Assembly: GCA_916048095.2 (NCBI GenBank)
Contig: OU696577.1
Span: 3,699,501 to 3,763,500 of the forward strand
DNA: 64,000 nt
Direction of reading: 5' to 3'
DNA from: Sacculina carcini
Lineage: Eukaryota > Arthropoda > Thecostraca > Sacculinidae
Position numbers and translations under genes: made by a program. The notes beneath the pieces are model-generated. The model had not been told where the DNA came from, searched no databases, and worked only from the letters and a program-made list of their open reading frames with translations. Every line of letters starts with the position of its first letter. The stretch's first letter is position 1. Shown piece after piece: positions 20,761 through 32,230 of the stretch.

Positions 20761-23700
20761 GTCATAGACGTGACGTGCAGACACTGCAGGACAATAAGCT
20801 GCAAGATTCGCTGTCAGTGGGTATGGAGAGTAGCAGTGTCGGTAGTAAAGTATTCAAAACATTGATCACGCAGAACGGTAAACTGATCAAGTTTCTCGTT
20901 GACTCAGGGTCTCAACTGAATGTAGTTTCTGTTGAGTCCTATAAACAATTTTCTGGTGATGTTGAAATGGTCAGTTTAAAACCGTCAAAAATGCTGCTTC
21001 GAATGTATAACGGTGCTCTCATATCCACTGTGGGTAAAATATCGGTCCCAGTTAAGAAACATGTAAATGATAATCTGCAAAATATGTTGTGTTATGTAGT
21101 GGACGCTGATGTTTTTCCGGTCCTCAGTCTGCAGACTTCGGTTAGCATGGGTATTATATCAGTGCTCGATTGTGACCCACTTGATTACGTGCCCGGGCCC
21201 AGCATGGTACATAACTCGCAGAATAATTCACCGTCTGCAACCACACTGTCAGGTTTGACACAATCGCCTATGACAGCCGGAAATAAGCAAGACGTAATGC
21301 ATAAATTCGCTCATGTTTTCGATGACGATACAGTTGGGCTGATTTGCCAGGACTTTGAAATTCAAGTAGACCCCACGGTTGTTCCTGTGGTTGAACCTCC
21401 TAGGCGTGTGCGTATACATGTGAGAGAAAAACTTCGAGATAGGCTGAATAGCCTCGAAAATCAGGGAATAATTGCCAAAGTGGTCGAGCCAACAGAATGG
21501 GTATCCAACATAGTAATTGTGCCCAAGGCTTCAGGCGATATCAGGTTGTGTCTTGATCCCTGATCTTTGAATAAGGCGATTCGCCGGGCTCATTACCCCA
21601 CAACAACGGTAGATGAGGTTGCGTATCGACTTTTAAAGGCGAAAGTTTTCTCTCTCATTGATGTACATTCAGCGTTTTTACATGTAGGATTGTCAGAACA
21701 ATCTTCCAGGTTATGCTGTTTTCACACACCGTTCGGTAGGTACAGGTGGTGTCGTCTGCCTTATGAAACATCTTGCGCACCCGAAATTTGGCAACGATTA
21801 ATGCACGAAATGATCACTGACTTGGCAGGTATAGCCGATGACTTTCTAGTCTCGGGAAAAGGGGACACATATGAGGAAGCAGTAGCAGACCACGATAAAA
21901 ACCTAGTTGCGTTTCTCCAGACAGTCCGTTCGCGAAATTTGAAACTGAATACAGCGAAATTCAGATACCAACTGAAGGAAGTAGAGTGGATGGGACATGT
22001 GTTTAATGATAGTGGCATGAGTCCGAGTCCAAGAAAGGTTGAAGCCGTTGCTAAATATCCGCAACCTACCTGTTTGGCAGAGTTGAAGCGATTTTTGGGA
22101 ATGGTAGCGTACCTCTCGAGATATATTCCTGACGTGTCGTCGGTGGTTGCTCCTCTTAGGCAGCTTACGAAAGCGAAATATGAGTGGTATTGGAGTACGG
22201 AGTGTGAGAAGTCATTTGACAAGATAAAACATATTTTGATCAGAGCCCCGGTGCTCACGTATTACCGACCCGAGCTTCCCGCTACTGTACAATGTGATGC
22301 TTCGAGCACAGGACTAGGGGGAGTACTACTACAGGAGGGACACCCCGTAAATTATTGCAGCAGATCACTGACGTCAGCTGAGCGTGCGTATTCACAAATA
22401 GAAAAAGAATTGCTGGCAGTTAGTTTTACAATGAACCGACTGGATCAATTTGTCTATGGCAGATCTGTTTTGGTGCAAACAGATCACAAACCGTTAGTTG
22501 CAATTCAACAAAAAGCGTTGTGTGACGCCCTACTCCGGCTCCAAAGAATGTTGTTATCGTTGCAACGCTATAATTTCACCTTGGTGTATTGTCCAGGTGC
22601 AAGTGTTCCAGTGGCTGATGCTTTGAGTCGCAGCACTAACGCGAGTGTTCAGAGCGTTGCAAGTGTTGAAGTTGAGAATATAAACTTGAGTTCAGGGCTA
22701 GCTGTTTCTCTAGAACGTAAACAGGTCTATCAGGAGGCAACGAACAATGATCATTCGCTCCGACAAGTAATTGAGTACACCAAATCGGGGTGGCCGTCTC
22801 GTAGATCCATGTTACCTGCTGATGTCGCTCAGTACTGGCCATTTCTCTTAGAAATGACGTCACAGGACGGATTAGTGTTCAAGTATGGTAAGCTAGTGGT
22901 TCCCAAGTCGCTACGGGCAGGTGTCCTCTCCAGGCTTCATCGCGCTCATATTGGCTTGGCGTCAATCATGAGGTATGCCAGAGAGAACGTGTTTTGGCCG
23001 GGCATGGCGTCTGAGGTTAGAGACATGATATTGAACAGCACTGTTTGCATGTCCTATAGACAGGAGCAACCATCTGAGCCCATGATGCCACACACTGTAG
23101 CGGAACGTCCGTGGCAAAAATTAGCGGCAGATCCCTTTGAATTGAGCGGAAAGTGTTATCTTGTAACCGTTTATTATTTTAGTAATTATGTAGAAGTCGA
23201 TATCCTTCATCGTGTGACAACTGCAGCAGTTGTCTCGTGTTTAACTATTCAGTTTGCTCGTCACGGGGTGCCAGAAGTATTGGTCACGGACAATGGTCCA
23301 CAGTTTTCGTCCCAGGAGTTCAAACAATTTATGCATAAAACAGACGTAGTATATATCACGTCAAGTCCGAGGTACCCCCAATCAAACGGGAAGGCTGAAA
23401 ATGCTGTAAAAACGGTAAAACAACTCTTCCGTAAAGCCAGCGCTTCTCATGAGAATCCATTTTGGGCATTGATGATCTGGCGTAACACACCCAGTGAGGG
23501 TACGAAATACTCGCCAAGTCAGATACTGTTCGGGCGTAGATGCAGAACGTTACTACCGACACATCGCGATTCTCTTTCACCTGAAACGGCAGTCGGTGTG
23601 CGAGAGAAGTTAGAAGAGCAGAAAGGGCGCCAACAGCAGGCGTACGACACTAGAGTGGGTCATCATCCGCTGGTACCACTGTCTATCGGCTCAGCAATAC

Positions 23701-23978
23701 GAATGAAATTGCCGGGTTTAACAACATGGTCTTCCGGTATTTGCCTACGTTATTTAGGACACCGTTCATATGAAGTCCTTGTGAATGGAGTAGGATACAG
23801 GCGGAATCGCAGGCAGCTGATGCTCGACAGTCAAACTCAGCCAGATTTGTACAATGGCGTCAGCTCTCCTGCTCAAGATATCAGTGAACCGAAGCTGAGT
23901 CCGGTTCTTCAACGACCTGTACGAAGATCGACGCGACAGACCAGGCGTCCAGCGTACCTTGATGATTATGTTTATTAA
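20761..23978 (+). pseudogene. pol: pol of element 2: protease, RT, RNase H, integrase
   Basis: The protease has FLVDSGSQLNVVS (about 20,895). RT starts near 21,420 and carries an in-frame TGA at 21561-21563 within the conserved LDP-x-x-LNKAIRR box. The active box reads ADDFLV (about 21,835). RNase H has QCDASSTGLGGVL (22,290), DHKPLVA and VADALSR. Integrase has the zinc module (HRAHIGLASIMRYAREN, 22,938 onward) but only one Cys of the CxxC pair (CMSY). The triad is AADPFE (23,130), TDNGPQFSS (23,285) and Glu in NGKAENAVKT (23,390). Apart from the stop codon, the 803 codons after 21,567 are open, so the copy is fairly recent. Confidence 0.9.
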
Positions 23979-24054
23979 ACCAATATGTGTGTGTGTGATT
24001 CATTATTTATATCAACTTGTCAATTGAAATGTTTTAAAACATATATGTTTTTTT

Positions 24055-24068
24055 GGGGGAAGAGGAGA
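24055..24068 (+). promoter_or_regulatory. Polypurine tract of element 2
   Basis: GGGGGAAGAGGAGA directly before the TGTGG of the 3' LTR. Confidence 0.85.
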
Positions 24069-24245
24069 TGTGGCATGTGTATAAGTGCTGTACCGTATGG
24101 CGTCATGTCAGAGAGTGTTGAGTGTGACAGGCTTATTCACAGAACTCTGTTGCAACCCGATCCTGTGCACCTGCAGCCATGTATGTCAGTATTGTATGCA
24201 TCAACACCAGTCATGTGTGTGCAATAAACCGGACAACACGTTACA
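24069..24245 (+). repeat. 3' LTR of element 2
   Basis: 177 bp, followed by the CTATG duplication. Confidence 0.97.
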
Positions 24246-24250
24246 CTATG

Positions 24251-24618
24251 ATTTTCACTCATTTCATTATACTTCATGATTAGATTTGTACTATTAACAC
24301 TAGCGAACTGATAAGTTGTATTAAGTACAATTGTCAAATAAAACATGGCGTGCCTCAGAAAATCTCTGCTCAATCGACATAAAGCTGCCAAATAGTCATA
24401 TTTTAATATAAATACGTTTGTTTTTAGTTATTTTTCATACAAAAACTTTCCCTTTTCATGTTTTTCAATTAACGTTCTGATTTTGTGAATAAGATATCAT
24501 TTGGATCAAATCAGATTTCATTTGGATCAAATCAAATTGCATATGGTAAAGATAAAATTTTATCAATAAAATTCATATGATTTTGTTGAATTCAAACGCA
24601 CAATGGGAATATTCCTAT
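24251..24618. other. AT-rich DNA, nothing recognised
   Basis: Short spacer between elements 2 and 3. It contains a partial direct repeat ('tttggatcaaatca', near 24,500) and no gene. Confidence 0.5.
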
Positions 24619-24623
24619 GATTC

Positions 24624-26194
24624 CGTGGTTTTGCCGTGTATAATAGACATTTATATGACTATTTGTGTTTATGTATAGAGTGATTCTGGAGTACTGCGCC
24701 AATTCTGGAGTACTGCGCCCCTGTGTGGTCTTCTGCTGCGGATCAACAGAGTTGTTAGAACTTGCAAGTTCCTCTGTGGTGACTTGGTTCTTGGTGATCT
24801 TTGCCATCGTCGAAAGGTTAGCAGCGTGTGCATGCTGTACAAGATCAAGCACAACGACCATCATCCGATGAGCAAGTCAATTCCTGATGATTTCGTGGCA
24901 GCAAGAAGCACACGGTTTTCATCCAAACAGCATTCCCAGTGCATGGCTCCAATTCGTTGTCGTACAAAACAATTCCAACGTTGCTTTCTTCCGGCCACTG
25001 TGTCTACTTGGAACACGTTGAAGGAGGAGGCTTTCTCGCAGAACAATTTGAACAAATTCAAGGCCAAAGTAAATGAAATGCTACTGAAAGAGCGGAATTG
25101 ACTGTTGAGTCTTATTAATTTTATATTTATTCATATTTATTGTTATTTATTCATGCTTATTGTTATTCATTTTCTATTTATTTATATTTATTCCTATTTT
25201 ACTCTCTATTTATTACTATTTATTATTTGTTGTTGTTATTTATTAAATTATACTTTTACTCAGTGTTGGCTGTTGTTGTTTATTGAATCATATTTATTGT
25301 TGTTGCTGTTTATTGAGTCATATTTATTGTTGTTGTTGTTTATTGAATCATATTTATTGTTGTTGCTGTTTATTGAATCATATTTATTGTTGTTGTTGCT
25401 TATTGAATCATATTTATTGTTGTTGCTGTTTATTGAATCATATTTATTGTTGTTGATGTTTATTGAATCATATTAATTTGTGTTGTTGTTACTTATTGAA
25501 TCATATATATATATATATATTTATTGTTGGATGTTTCTTATTGAATCATATGTATTGTTCTTGATTGTTATTTATTACTTATTTATTAATATTTATTCTT
25601 ATTTATTGATGGCTGTTATTTACTGAATCACATATTTTTTGTTGATTGTTATTATTCATTGAGGAGCGTGGGCGGAGTGACATTATGGATTGTTATCGGA
25701 TGATGGTTTATTATTTATTGTTATTTATTTATTATTTTCTTTCCAACTCTCTTTCTAGACTTATTTCTCTTCGAACTCTCTTTCTCTCTGAATCTTTTGG
25801 GCGCTTCCGGTACATGGGGCCACCTTAGGGTGGTAATAGTGCTTGCACTCTTCCCATGCTACTGGATTTGCCTGTAATTAATAATAATAATAATGATGAG
25901 GAGACACGTTGTTTGTGTATATTGTCGTTAGATGACGCTACCAGTGTGTTAGCTGATTATATGTATGTGATCAATGGGCGGGACTTAGAGGGTGCGAGAA
26001 GTAATGGGGCAGTGCGGTGGTGGAGTGTGTGGTGTTCGCGTGAGCGGTTATTGTTGCGAGCGTGGAGCGGTTTGAGCTGTTGAATTGTGAGAATTTGAAG
26101 GTGACGTTTTTATTGCATTTATTGTTTGTTTTCCATCTCATCGCATTGTTCAACCTCATTCGTATTCGGTCATCTAATACATCTCAAAACAACA
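24624..26194 (+). repeat. 5' LTR of element 3, split by a LINE 3' end
   Basis: About 358 bp of LTR without the insertion, versus 362 bp for the 3' LTR. The start has mutated from TGTGG to CGTGG and the end reads AACAACA. Confidence 0.9.
24685..25893 (+). mobile_element. LINE 3' end, family C, copy 2 (RT C-terminus plus UTR)
   Basis: It interrupts the 5' LTR with a 4-bp duplication TGAT (24681-24684 and 25894-25897). 24,690-25,101 encodes the C-terminal end of a non-LTR RT ORF in decayed frames: LGDLCHRRKVSSVCMLYKI near 24,790 and RCFLPATVSTWNTLKEEAF near 24,985. A long TTATTGTTGTTG-rich 3' UTR follows, with a tandem 'attgaatcatatttattg' unit (25,280-25,480) and a (TAA)n tail. A short direct duplication lies at 24,684-24,719 at the 5' junction. 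Confidence 0.9.
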
Positions 26195-26206
26195 AGCTAA
26201 CCGGCC
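26195..26206 (+). promoter_or_regulatory. Primer-binding site complementary to the tRNA-Ile 5' end
   Basis: AGCTAACCGGCC follows the 5' LTR without a gap. Its reverse complement GGCCGGTTAGCT equals, from memory, nucleotides 1-12 of metazoan tRNA-Ile(AAU), which begins GGCCGGTTAGCTCAG. No TGG site is present before the gag ATG at 26210. Confidence 0.65.
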
Positions 26207-26209
26207 AAA

Positions 26210-26950
26210 ATGGCAAAAATATCTCACGATATGATCAGGGCGTTTGCCGGCGATGGAGACGTTGTGGCGTGGTTAAAGAAAGCAACGTTGGTAGCAAAGC
26301 TGCAAGGTGTATCTGACCTAGCCAGCTTCATTCCGCTGTATCTTGAGAGGGATGCGTTAGCGCTATATTAAGAGCTGTCTGAAGAGGCCCAGGACAATGC
26401 TGATCAGATTCAGCAAATGCTGATTGGAGCATTCACGGATGATGCGTTCACGGCGCATAGAAAATTGTGTGAGAAAAGATGGAGTGGCGAATCAGTTGAT
26501 GTGTATGCCAATGAGATCAGAAGGTTGGCTGGACTGGCCAGTTTCGATAATGCGGGTGTTGAGCATGCAACGAGACTCGCGTTTGTAAATGCATTTCCTG
26601 CCGACATCAGAGTCACGCTTCAGTGTCTACCAAACGTTATAAAGATGAGGACCAGCGAGCTGATTGCCCATGCCAGTGTGTGGGCTGCTAATAGAGCCGT
26701 GAATGTGGTAGCCGCCGGTGAAGCGGCCAGTGGGAGCAGGGAAGCACAACAGCTGCGAGATAATGCTGCTCCGCGAAGATTCACCGGACGATGCTTTGTG
26801 TGTGGAGGGCATCACATGGCACGCTACTGTAGCAAACGTAAACGTGTGTTATCGGTGCGGAAAAGACGGACACAAGTCATTTGAATGCAAGTCGGAAAAC
26901 GGAAGTGGGGTGGCTTGTGCGCCAGCAGTCACTCCAATGAGCCAATAATG
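26210..26950 (+). pseudogene. gag: gag of element 3
   Basis: ATG at 26210, four bases after the primer site. It reads AKISHDMIRAFAGDGDVVAW, meets an in-frame TAA (26369-26371), then continues to a first zinc knuckle CFVCGGHHMARYC (about 26,794-26,832). One frame over it gives a second knuckle CYRCGKDGHKSFEC (26,847-26,888), ending in PMSQ. The frameshift between the knuckles is a lesion. The protease follows in the -1 frame relative to the second knuckle, as in element 4. At the aligned place the slippery heptamer reads GGAAAAC rather than GGGAAAC. Confidence 0.8.
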
Positions 26951-27145
26951 GCGCAATCGTCAGGCCTGCCAATTATTGACGTAACGATAGATGAGATGAA
27001 GGCGAAGGCATTAATTGATACTGGCTGTTCAGCTGTGGTCGTAAAAACGAGCTTTGTAAAAGATATTGACGGTGAATGTGTGATGCTCGCGTTTGATGGT
27101 AGACAAGTGCAGTGTAGAGGTGAAGCGTGGATTACAGTGGGAGTA
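26951..27145 (+). pseudogene. pro: Protease of element 3, first part
   Basis: GLPIIDVTIDEMKAKALIDT with the D-T-G active site (27,015-27,025), then SAVVVKTSFV and QCRGEAWITVG. It is cut at 27145 by a LINE insertion. The reading resumes at 31529-31566 (YVKVKAIVVDEL) and then at 36786 after a second insertion (VINIDIVVGMDLINHLGGV). Aspartyl proteases of this group cut Gag-Pol. Confidence 0.85.
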
Positions 27146-27355
27146 ACAACAACAACAACAACAACACATGTATTTCATATAGCGCTCTAATTATCATAGG
27201 CGCGAGGAACGGCTAGTTATAAAATGTATACAATGTGGAATTAACAAAACAGTATCGCATAAACAAAGATATAAGCAGCGATATACTATGAAGGAACAAT
27301 TGAAAATAACTATGGATAAAAAAAAAAAAATCAAACAGTTTTTCACACAATATAA

Positions 27356-30202
27356 TTATTCATCAGAGGAGACACCGAGAAGATATGTACAAAGAGAAGT
27401 GGAAAAAGACCTGTAAGAGAGAGAATATCGAATTTTAAGAGGAAGTTCATTGAACAAACGAGGTCCAGAGAAAAAAAGAGATTTCGAAGAACAGGTGGAG
27501 TCGTTGAGAGCACGGGGACAGAAGAGACTACGTGATAGTGAGCGGCCCGGACGATCAGAAACAGTAAGAAGAGAACGGAGATAAGGAGGAGCAGAGTCGG
27601 AGTGGATGATCTTGAAGATGATGCAGCAAACCTTGTGATGGATTCGCTGCCGTGCAGGAAGCCATCCAAGTTGGCGGATGAATTTCGAGGTGGGAGTTCT
27701 CGGTGGAAGAAGAAAAACAAAACGGCAAGATTGGTTTATAATTTTCTGAAGCGAGCGTATATTTTTACAAGAAACATGAAGATATAGAGAGTTACAATAG
27801 TCTAACCTGGAGAAAATTAAGGACTGTACAAGTGTGATTGCTGTAGCATTATCAAGGAATCGACGGATAGGATAAAGTTGGCGGAGAATAAGACGACAGG
27901 AGCGAGTCACACGTGATATGTTAATTGAGAAAGAGAGATTGTGATCAAAATGTACACCAAGATCACGAACACACTGAGATAGGGGTAATGGAATTATTGG
28001 AGGAGATAATTTGGGAGGATGAAACACAATATATTCAGACTTGGAATGGTTCAAAAGTAGGTGGCGTGATGAAGCCCAGGAAGTAATATTATTCAAAACC
28101 GCAGAAATGCAATTTTCAGAAAATTTTGAGATAGGAAAGTAAAGCTGTAGATCATCCGCATAAATGTGGTAAGAAATAGGAAAACGATGAAGAATTGGAC
28201 AGAGAGAAGACATATACAAATTGAACAATAACGGACCCAATATTGATCCCTGAGGTACTCCACTGGAAAGTTTTACAGAACTCGAAAAAGTGGAATTAGA
28301 GCGAACAGAATAAGAACGATTATAAAAGTATGACTTCATCAATGAAAGAGCCGTAGAAGAGAGTCCAATAGCGGCAAGGTCGTCACACAAAATTGCATGA
28401 TCGACGAGGTCCAATGCCGAAGAGAGATCCAGCAGAACAAGCAGAACAGAGTCACCAGAGGCAAAATGATTGAAGATATCGTTCAATAGGTGCAAAAGGA
28501 GAGATTCAGTGGAACGATTAGATACAAAGCCAGATTGAAAAGGATCGAGAACGGTGTTTATCAAAGGTGATAATTGCTCGTGTATGGCCGACTCCAGCAG
28601 CTTGGCAGTGAAGCTCAGAACGGAAACAGGGCGGTAATTACCAGGACAGTTAGGGTCAAGAGTGGGTTTTTTCAGTATTGGTGTGACAATAGCAGATTTA
28701 TCAGCAAAAAATAAACCATGTAGAAAAGAAGAATTGATGAGATGGGAAACAATGGGGGAAAGGAGGTGAATAGAGTCAGACAAAGCAGAGAAATTAATCG
28801 GATCGAGAGGACAACGAGAAATTTTAAGTTTTTTAATAAGGCGAGAAGTATGAGCTACCGAGATATGGGAGAAACTAGACAGAGTGGAGGATGAAGTAGT
28901 ATGAGTGATAACTGTAGTGGTTGTAGGAAGTAGGGCACGAACCGAATTTAGTTTTTGAGGGAAGAATTGAGCAAAAGTAGAAGCCGAAATAGGATTGGGA
29001 GAGGAGCTGCCAAATGTCAACTGTTTTAGAGTGGACCACTGACGCGAAGGAGAACGAGCACAGTCTGCAAGGCGTGACTGATAAAAATCAGCTTTGGCCG
29101 TGGTCAGTGCAGAAAGGAACTAATGTCGAGCAGAGCAAAAAGAGTCCCAGTCACTAGGCGACCGAGAGTGACGCCACCTACGCTCAAGACGGCGGGACGA
29201 AGTTCGCATATGAACTAAGTCCGACGAAAGCCACGGAGGGGGACGGGTCTGTGAGCGAACACGACGAGTGATCAGTGGAAATAATCGTTCATTGATCTCA
29301 CTGAGAGAAGATGACAGAAAATCAAACACACATTTGGGATGAATGCCGTGGTAGGTAATGGGAGGCAAAAGAGAGGAGATCAAAGATTGAAAAATGATAG
29401 GACACTACGACATGTAATCACGTGCGGAAAAGATGTAGGGGCCCTTGAATGGTGCGGGAGGAGAATAGTATAATTGGCAAGAAAGGAGAGAATGATCGGA
29501 AAAAGTATTGTCGGGAGGAAATGCGAGTGTATCATAAAGACGAAACTTGCTCAAAGTCGAAGGGTAAATGATAATGTCGAGAACATGGCCAGCTGTGTGA
29601 GTAGGAGTGGAATTTGATATCACCAAGTTATGAGAATTAAGAAGTGAAAGAAAATCGGACGCAAAAGGATTAGCCAGAGGATTGTCGAGCCAGAAATTAA
29701 AGTCGCCGACAACTATGAAGTTATCCAAAAAGAGTTGAGAGAATTTAAATATAAGAGAATCAAACTCGTCAAGAAACATGGGTGTAGTACCAGGGTGATT
29801 TGGGCGATATACAATTAAATTTCCCAATTTTGGCATGGAGGGTAAAGATAAAGATAGCGGCAAGAATTCAAAAGTTTGTGAAGTAAATTGAGCGACAGCA
29901 AGTATAGAGAATGAAAGAGTTGACTTATATACTATACTTAAACCGCCACCGGAGGATTTGACAGACCCGGAAGAAGAGCGAGGAGCATGCAGTACGCTGT
30001 AAGTAGCAGGGAGATTAGCTGAGAATGAACCGAAATCAGTATCCAAGAGCCATGTTTCGACCAGGCATAGAAAAGCAAGGTTATGAGACAGTAAAAGCTC
30101 GGAGATATATGGACACTTATTCCTAGCCGAGCGTATGTTGAGTAAGCCCAGCAGGCTGTTGTGCGAATAATCAGGATCACCAGACTTGCAGAACAGTTGC
30201 AC
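27356..30202 (-). pseudogene. ORF2 of the LINE: AP endonuclease and reverse transcriptase
   Basis: One frame of 949 codons broken only by two TAGs (29405-29407 and 29120-29122). The N-terminal endonuclease shows LLNIRSARNK (near 30,130), LVETWL (30,050), YRPNHPG (29,800), VVGDFNFWLDNP (29,705) and TFSDHSLLSCQ (29,490), i.e. the Asn, Glu, Asp-x-Asn and Ser-Asp-His residues of the family. The RT has NYRPVSVLSFTAKLLESA (28,630), DLSSALDLVDH (28,420), GVPQGSILGPLLFNLYMSSL (28,250) and YADDLQLYF (28,150). A thumb and C-terminal part end at 27356. It nicks target DNA and copies the LINE RNA in place. Confidence 0.92.
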
Positions 30203-30267
30203 AGGAAAACCATTTGATGTAAACCAGAAGATAACGGTGTGGTGGGAATATCAGCTGAAGACATTAG

Positions 30268-31413
30268 TCATTGGTCACATGACGAACGCAGTGGAGATAC
30301 GGAAACGGACTGATCAACGCTAAATTGCTCAGCTAACAGCGTCCGACTACGCAGGGCGTTTCGGACAGTGACGAGTGAGGGACACTGGGGCGAGAACGAT
30401 GAGTGATCATGCGGACGATTAGACTGACGACAGTTGACACAGCACACTGAGGACTTATCTGGACAATCCTTTGACAGATGAGACCCCGAGCAAATGCCAC
30501 AACACGTATGATTTCTTGGGGAGTAGCGGGATGACGTGTGTCCAAGACGAGCACAGCGGTGACATCGTGCCACCCAGAAGCGGTCATACACAGGGCATGA
30601 CGTCAGATCGACGAATAGACAATCACCAGCCCTCTTGATGGACTGGCGGACCGCCGGCGACACTGATAGAACTCCGAGACCAGCACCAGCGCGCGTCTTT
30701 GAAATGAAGAGTACCTTCAAGTCCGCTGGTGAGGCATCAGCTAAAACCGAATTTTTCAGCCGAATAGATGTTGCAAGACTCTCCGGCGTCGAGTCAAGTG
30801 GGATATTGACCACTGTGACTTTCGGCTGCAGCATAGGAGCAGGGATAGCGACCTTCACGTCATGCATGTTATTGCGAACAGATGCAGCCACCCGGTACAC
30901 CTGTTCCTGAGAGCCACACTTGAGCACGATTTTGTTGTCAGAAGATTTTGCTGCGAGAATAGGCTCAGTCTTCAGGACCGATCTGAGCTCGACCTGGTGA
31001 ATTTTGTGTTCGCCGGCACGCACGACTACGGTATACGATCGTTTCACGGGTGCGTGGGTGCGGTGTGGGGCGAGACACTCTGTTACGCTGGCTGGTTTAC
31101 CGCAGGTGTGTAGACCGATGGTCGTTTCCATGGTCGTCACTGACGTCTTTATGTCAGTGAGCTGGCTGCATATTTCAGACAATTTCTCCGCTGGAGGAGA
31201 CTGCTTAAATGAGCAAAACTCATCCTTGCAAGTTGGGCAGATCCAGAACAAGCGATGCTTTTTAATTGCATTCAATGCAGGGGTGGATAGAGCAGCGCAA
31301 GATGCGTGGAACGACTCACTACAATCCTGGCACTGTATATACGCCCCTGATTTGAGCGAGTCACCACAGTGACAAACACGGTCGGCAGAGGGAGGAGCAG
31401 CAGCAAAGGGCAT
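30268..31413 (-). CDS. ORF1 of the LINE: PHD-finger and zinc-knuckle protein
   Basis: 381 codons, intact, starting at the ATG 31413 and ending TGA at 30268, 66 bases before ORF2. Residues 12-65 form a PHD-like Cys4-His-Cys3 module (CHCGDSLKSGAYIQCQDC, FHASC, WICPTCKDEF). Residues 130-270 form a central region of unknown fold. Residues 288-345 carry Cys/His knuckles (CHRCARLGHTSSR, CGICSGSHLSKDC, CVNCRQSNRPHDH). PHD-bearing ORF1 proteins are typical of CR1-group LINEs and act as RNA-binding chaperones. The start is supported by the lack of an earlier in-frame ATG near it. Confidence 0.88.
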   Translation of the reverse strand: MPFAAAPPSADRVCHCGDSLKSGAYIQCQDCSESFHASCAALSTPALNAIKKHRLFWICPTCKDEFCSFKQSPPAEKLSEICSQLTDIKTSVTTMETTIGLHTCGKPASVTECLAPHRTHAPVKRSYTVVVRAGEHKIHQVELRSVLKTEPILAAKSSDNKIVLKCGSQEQVYRVAASVRNNMHDVKVAIPAPMLQPKVTVVNIPLDSTPESLATSIRLKNSVLADASPADLKVLFISKTRAGAGLGVLSVSPAVRQSIKRAGDCLFVDLTSCPVYDRFWVARCHRCARLGHTSSRYSPRNHTCCGICSGSHLSKDCPDKSSVCCVNCRQSNRPHDHSSFSPQCPSLVTVRNALRSRTLLAEQFSVDQSVSVSPLRSSCDQ

Positions 31414-31566
31414 GGCTAATCCCTTGTCCGAACAGGGGAAGCAAACACAAGATCAACACAAAGATAAGAGGACCCACGAAAACACAACCACACACGGCGA
31501 CGACTGAAACACGACTTCAGTACAGAATGAGTATGTGAAAGTGAAGGCCATAGTGGTTGATGAGCT

Positions 31567-31600
31567 TGTGGCGAATGGCCACCAGTTAAACACAAGATTA

Positions 31601-31639
<39 letters not shown>

Positions 31640-32090
31640 CTATTACAATCAATCACTAAACAATAGCAATCATAAACACCGCGAGAACAATGATGACAAG
31701 GCAGCCTGTGAACAACGATACAGGCAACAAGATTGTCAAGGCAAGAACGCAAGATGGGTACAAAAGAATAACGCGCGCGCAAAAAGCAAGAGTGAGCCAG
31801 CCACAGAGAGTAGCCCTGTCAAGACTGTCTAGCGACTATATAAAACATCGAGTTTATATATCAAATAAGCAATGTATGCAACAATTGGTGTGTGTGTGCG
31901 TGTGCGTTTCCAGCGGTTCACTATGTACAGTTGATGTATGTGCGTATGTCGCCTGGAGCGTTTGGCTGGTATGCTGGATTCGATTTGCACGAACACTGGC
32001 ACTTGCACGTGGTAGTGATGGCTTGCAATTTGATGCTTGTGGCGATATGCGCGTGTGCCGGGAACATGCACATCCGGTGCAGACGCCACA
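31567..32090 (-). repeat. 3' LTR (minus strand) of the CsRn1-like element
   Basis: 524 bp, containing a (CA)n run at 31,602-31,635 that is much shorter (about 10 bp) in the other LTR. Confidence 0.95.
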
Positions 32091-32105
32091 GGAGCCCCCT
32101 CCCCA
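32091..32105 (-). promoter_or_regulatory. Polypurine tract of the CsRn1-like element
   Basis: The minus strand reads TGGGGAGGGGGCTCC immediately before the LTR start TGTGGCG. Confidence 0.8.
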
Positions 32106-32230
32106 GATTAAGGTGAGAAACGCACCGGGGGGCGAACAACTCGCCCGGACCGTGTACGACGAACCGGAGTGTTTGTCACGGGCGATGCTTGAACCAGATG
32201 TTGGGTGGTGTCTGCAGGAAGACTGATTGT

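Larger units (their letters stand above)
19678..24245 (+). mobile_element. Ty3/gypsy LTR retrotransposon, element 2 (Mag-like)
   Basis: LTRs of 177 bp at 19678-19854 and 24069-24245 start TGTGGCATG and end CGTTACA, with 4 base differences (about 2.3%). The TSD is CTATG (19673-19677 and 24246-24250). It has a TGG-type primer site, gag with two Cys/His knuckles, protease, RT, RNase H and integrase, and a purine tract before the 3' LTR. Damage is light: one frameshift in gag and one in-frame TGA in pol. Confidence 0.97.
27146..31528 (-). mobile_element. Near-complete two-ORF LINE (CR1/L2-like, Jockey superfamily)
   Basis: A 4,383-bp minus-strand insertion with the duplication GAGTA (27141-27145 and 31529-31533). 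It has a 3' (TTG)n tail (27146-27170), ORF2 with AP endonuclease and RT, ORF1 with a PHD-type zinc module and Cys/His knuckles, and a 5' UTR of about 115 bp. It interrupts the protease of element 3. ORF1 is open; ORF2 has only two in-frame stops, so the copy is quite recent. Confidence 0.93.

Noticed and set aside
25105..25500. ORF with repeated LLLFIESYLL units as a membrane protein
   Set aside because: It is the 3' UTR of a LINE with a tandem 'attgaatcatatttattgttgttg' unit; no homology and no start context.
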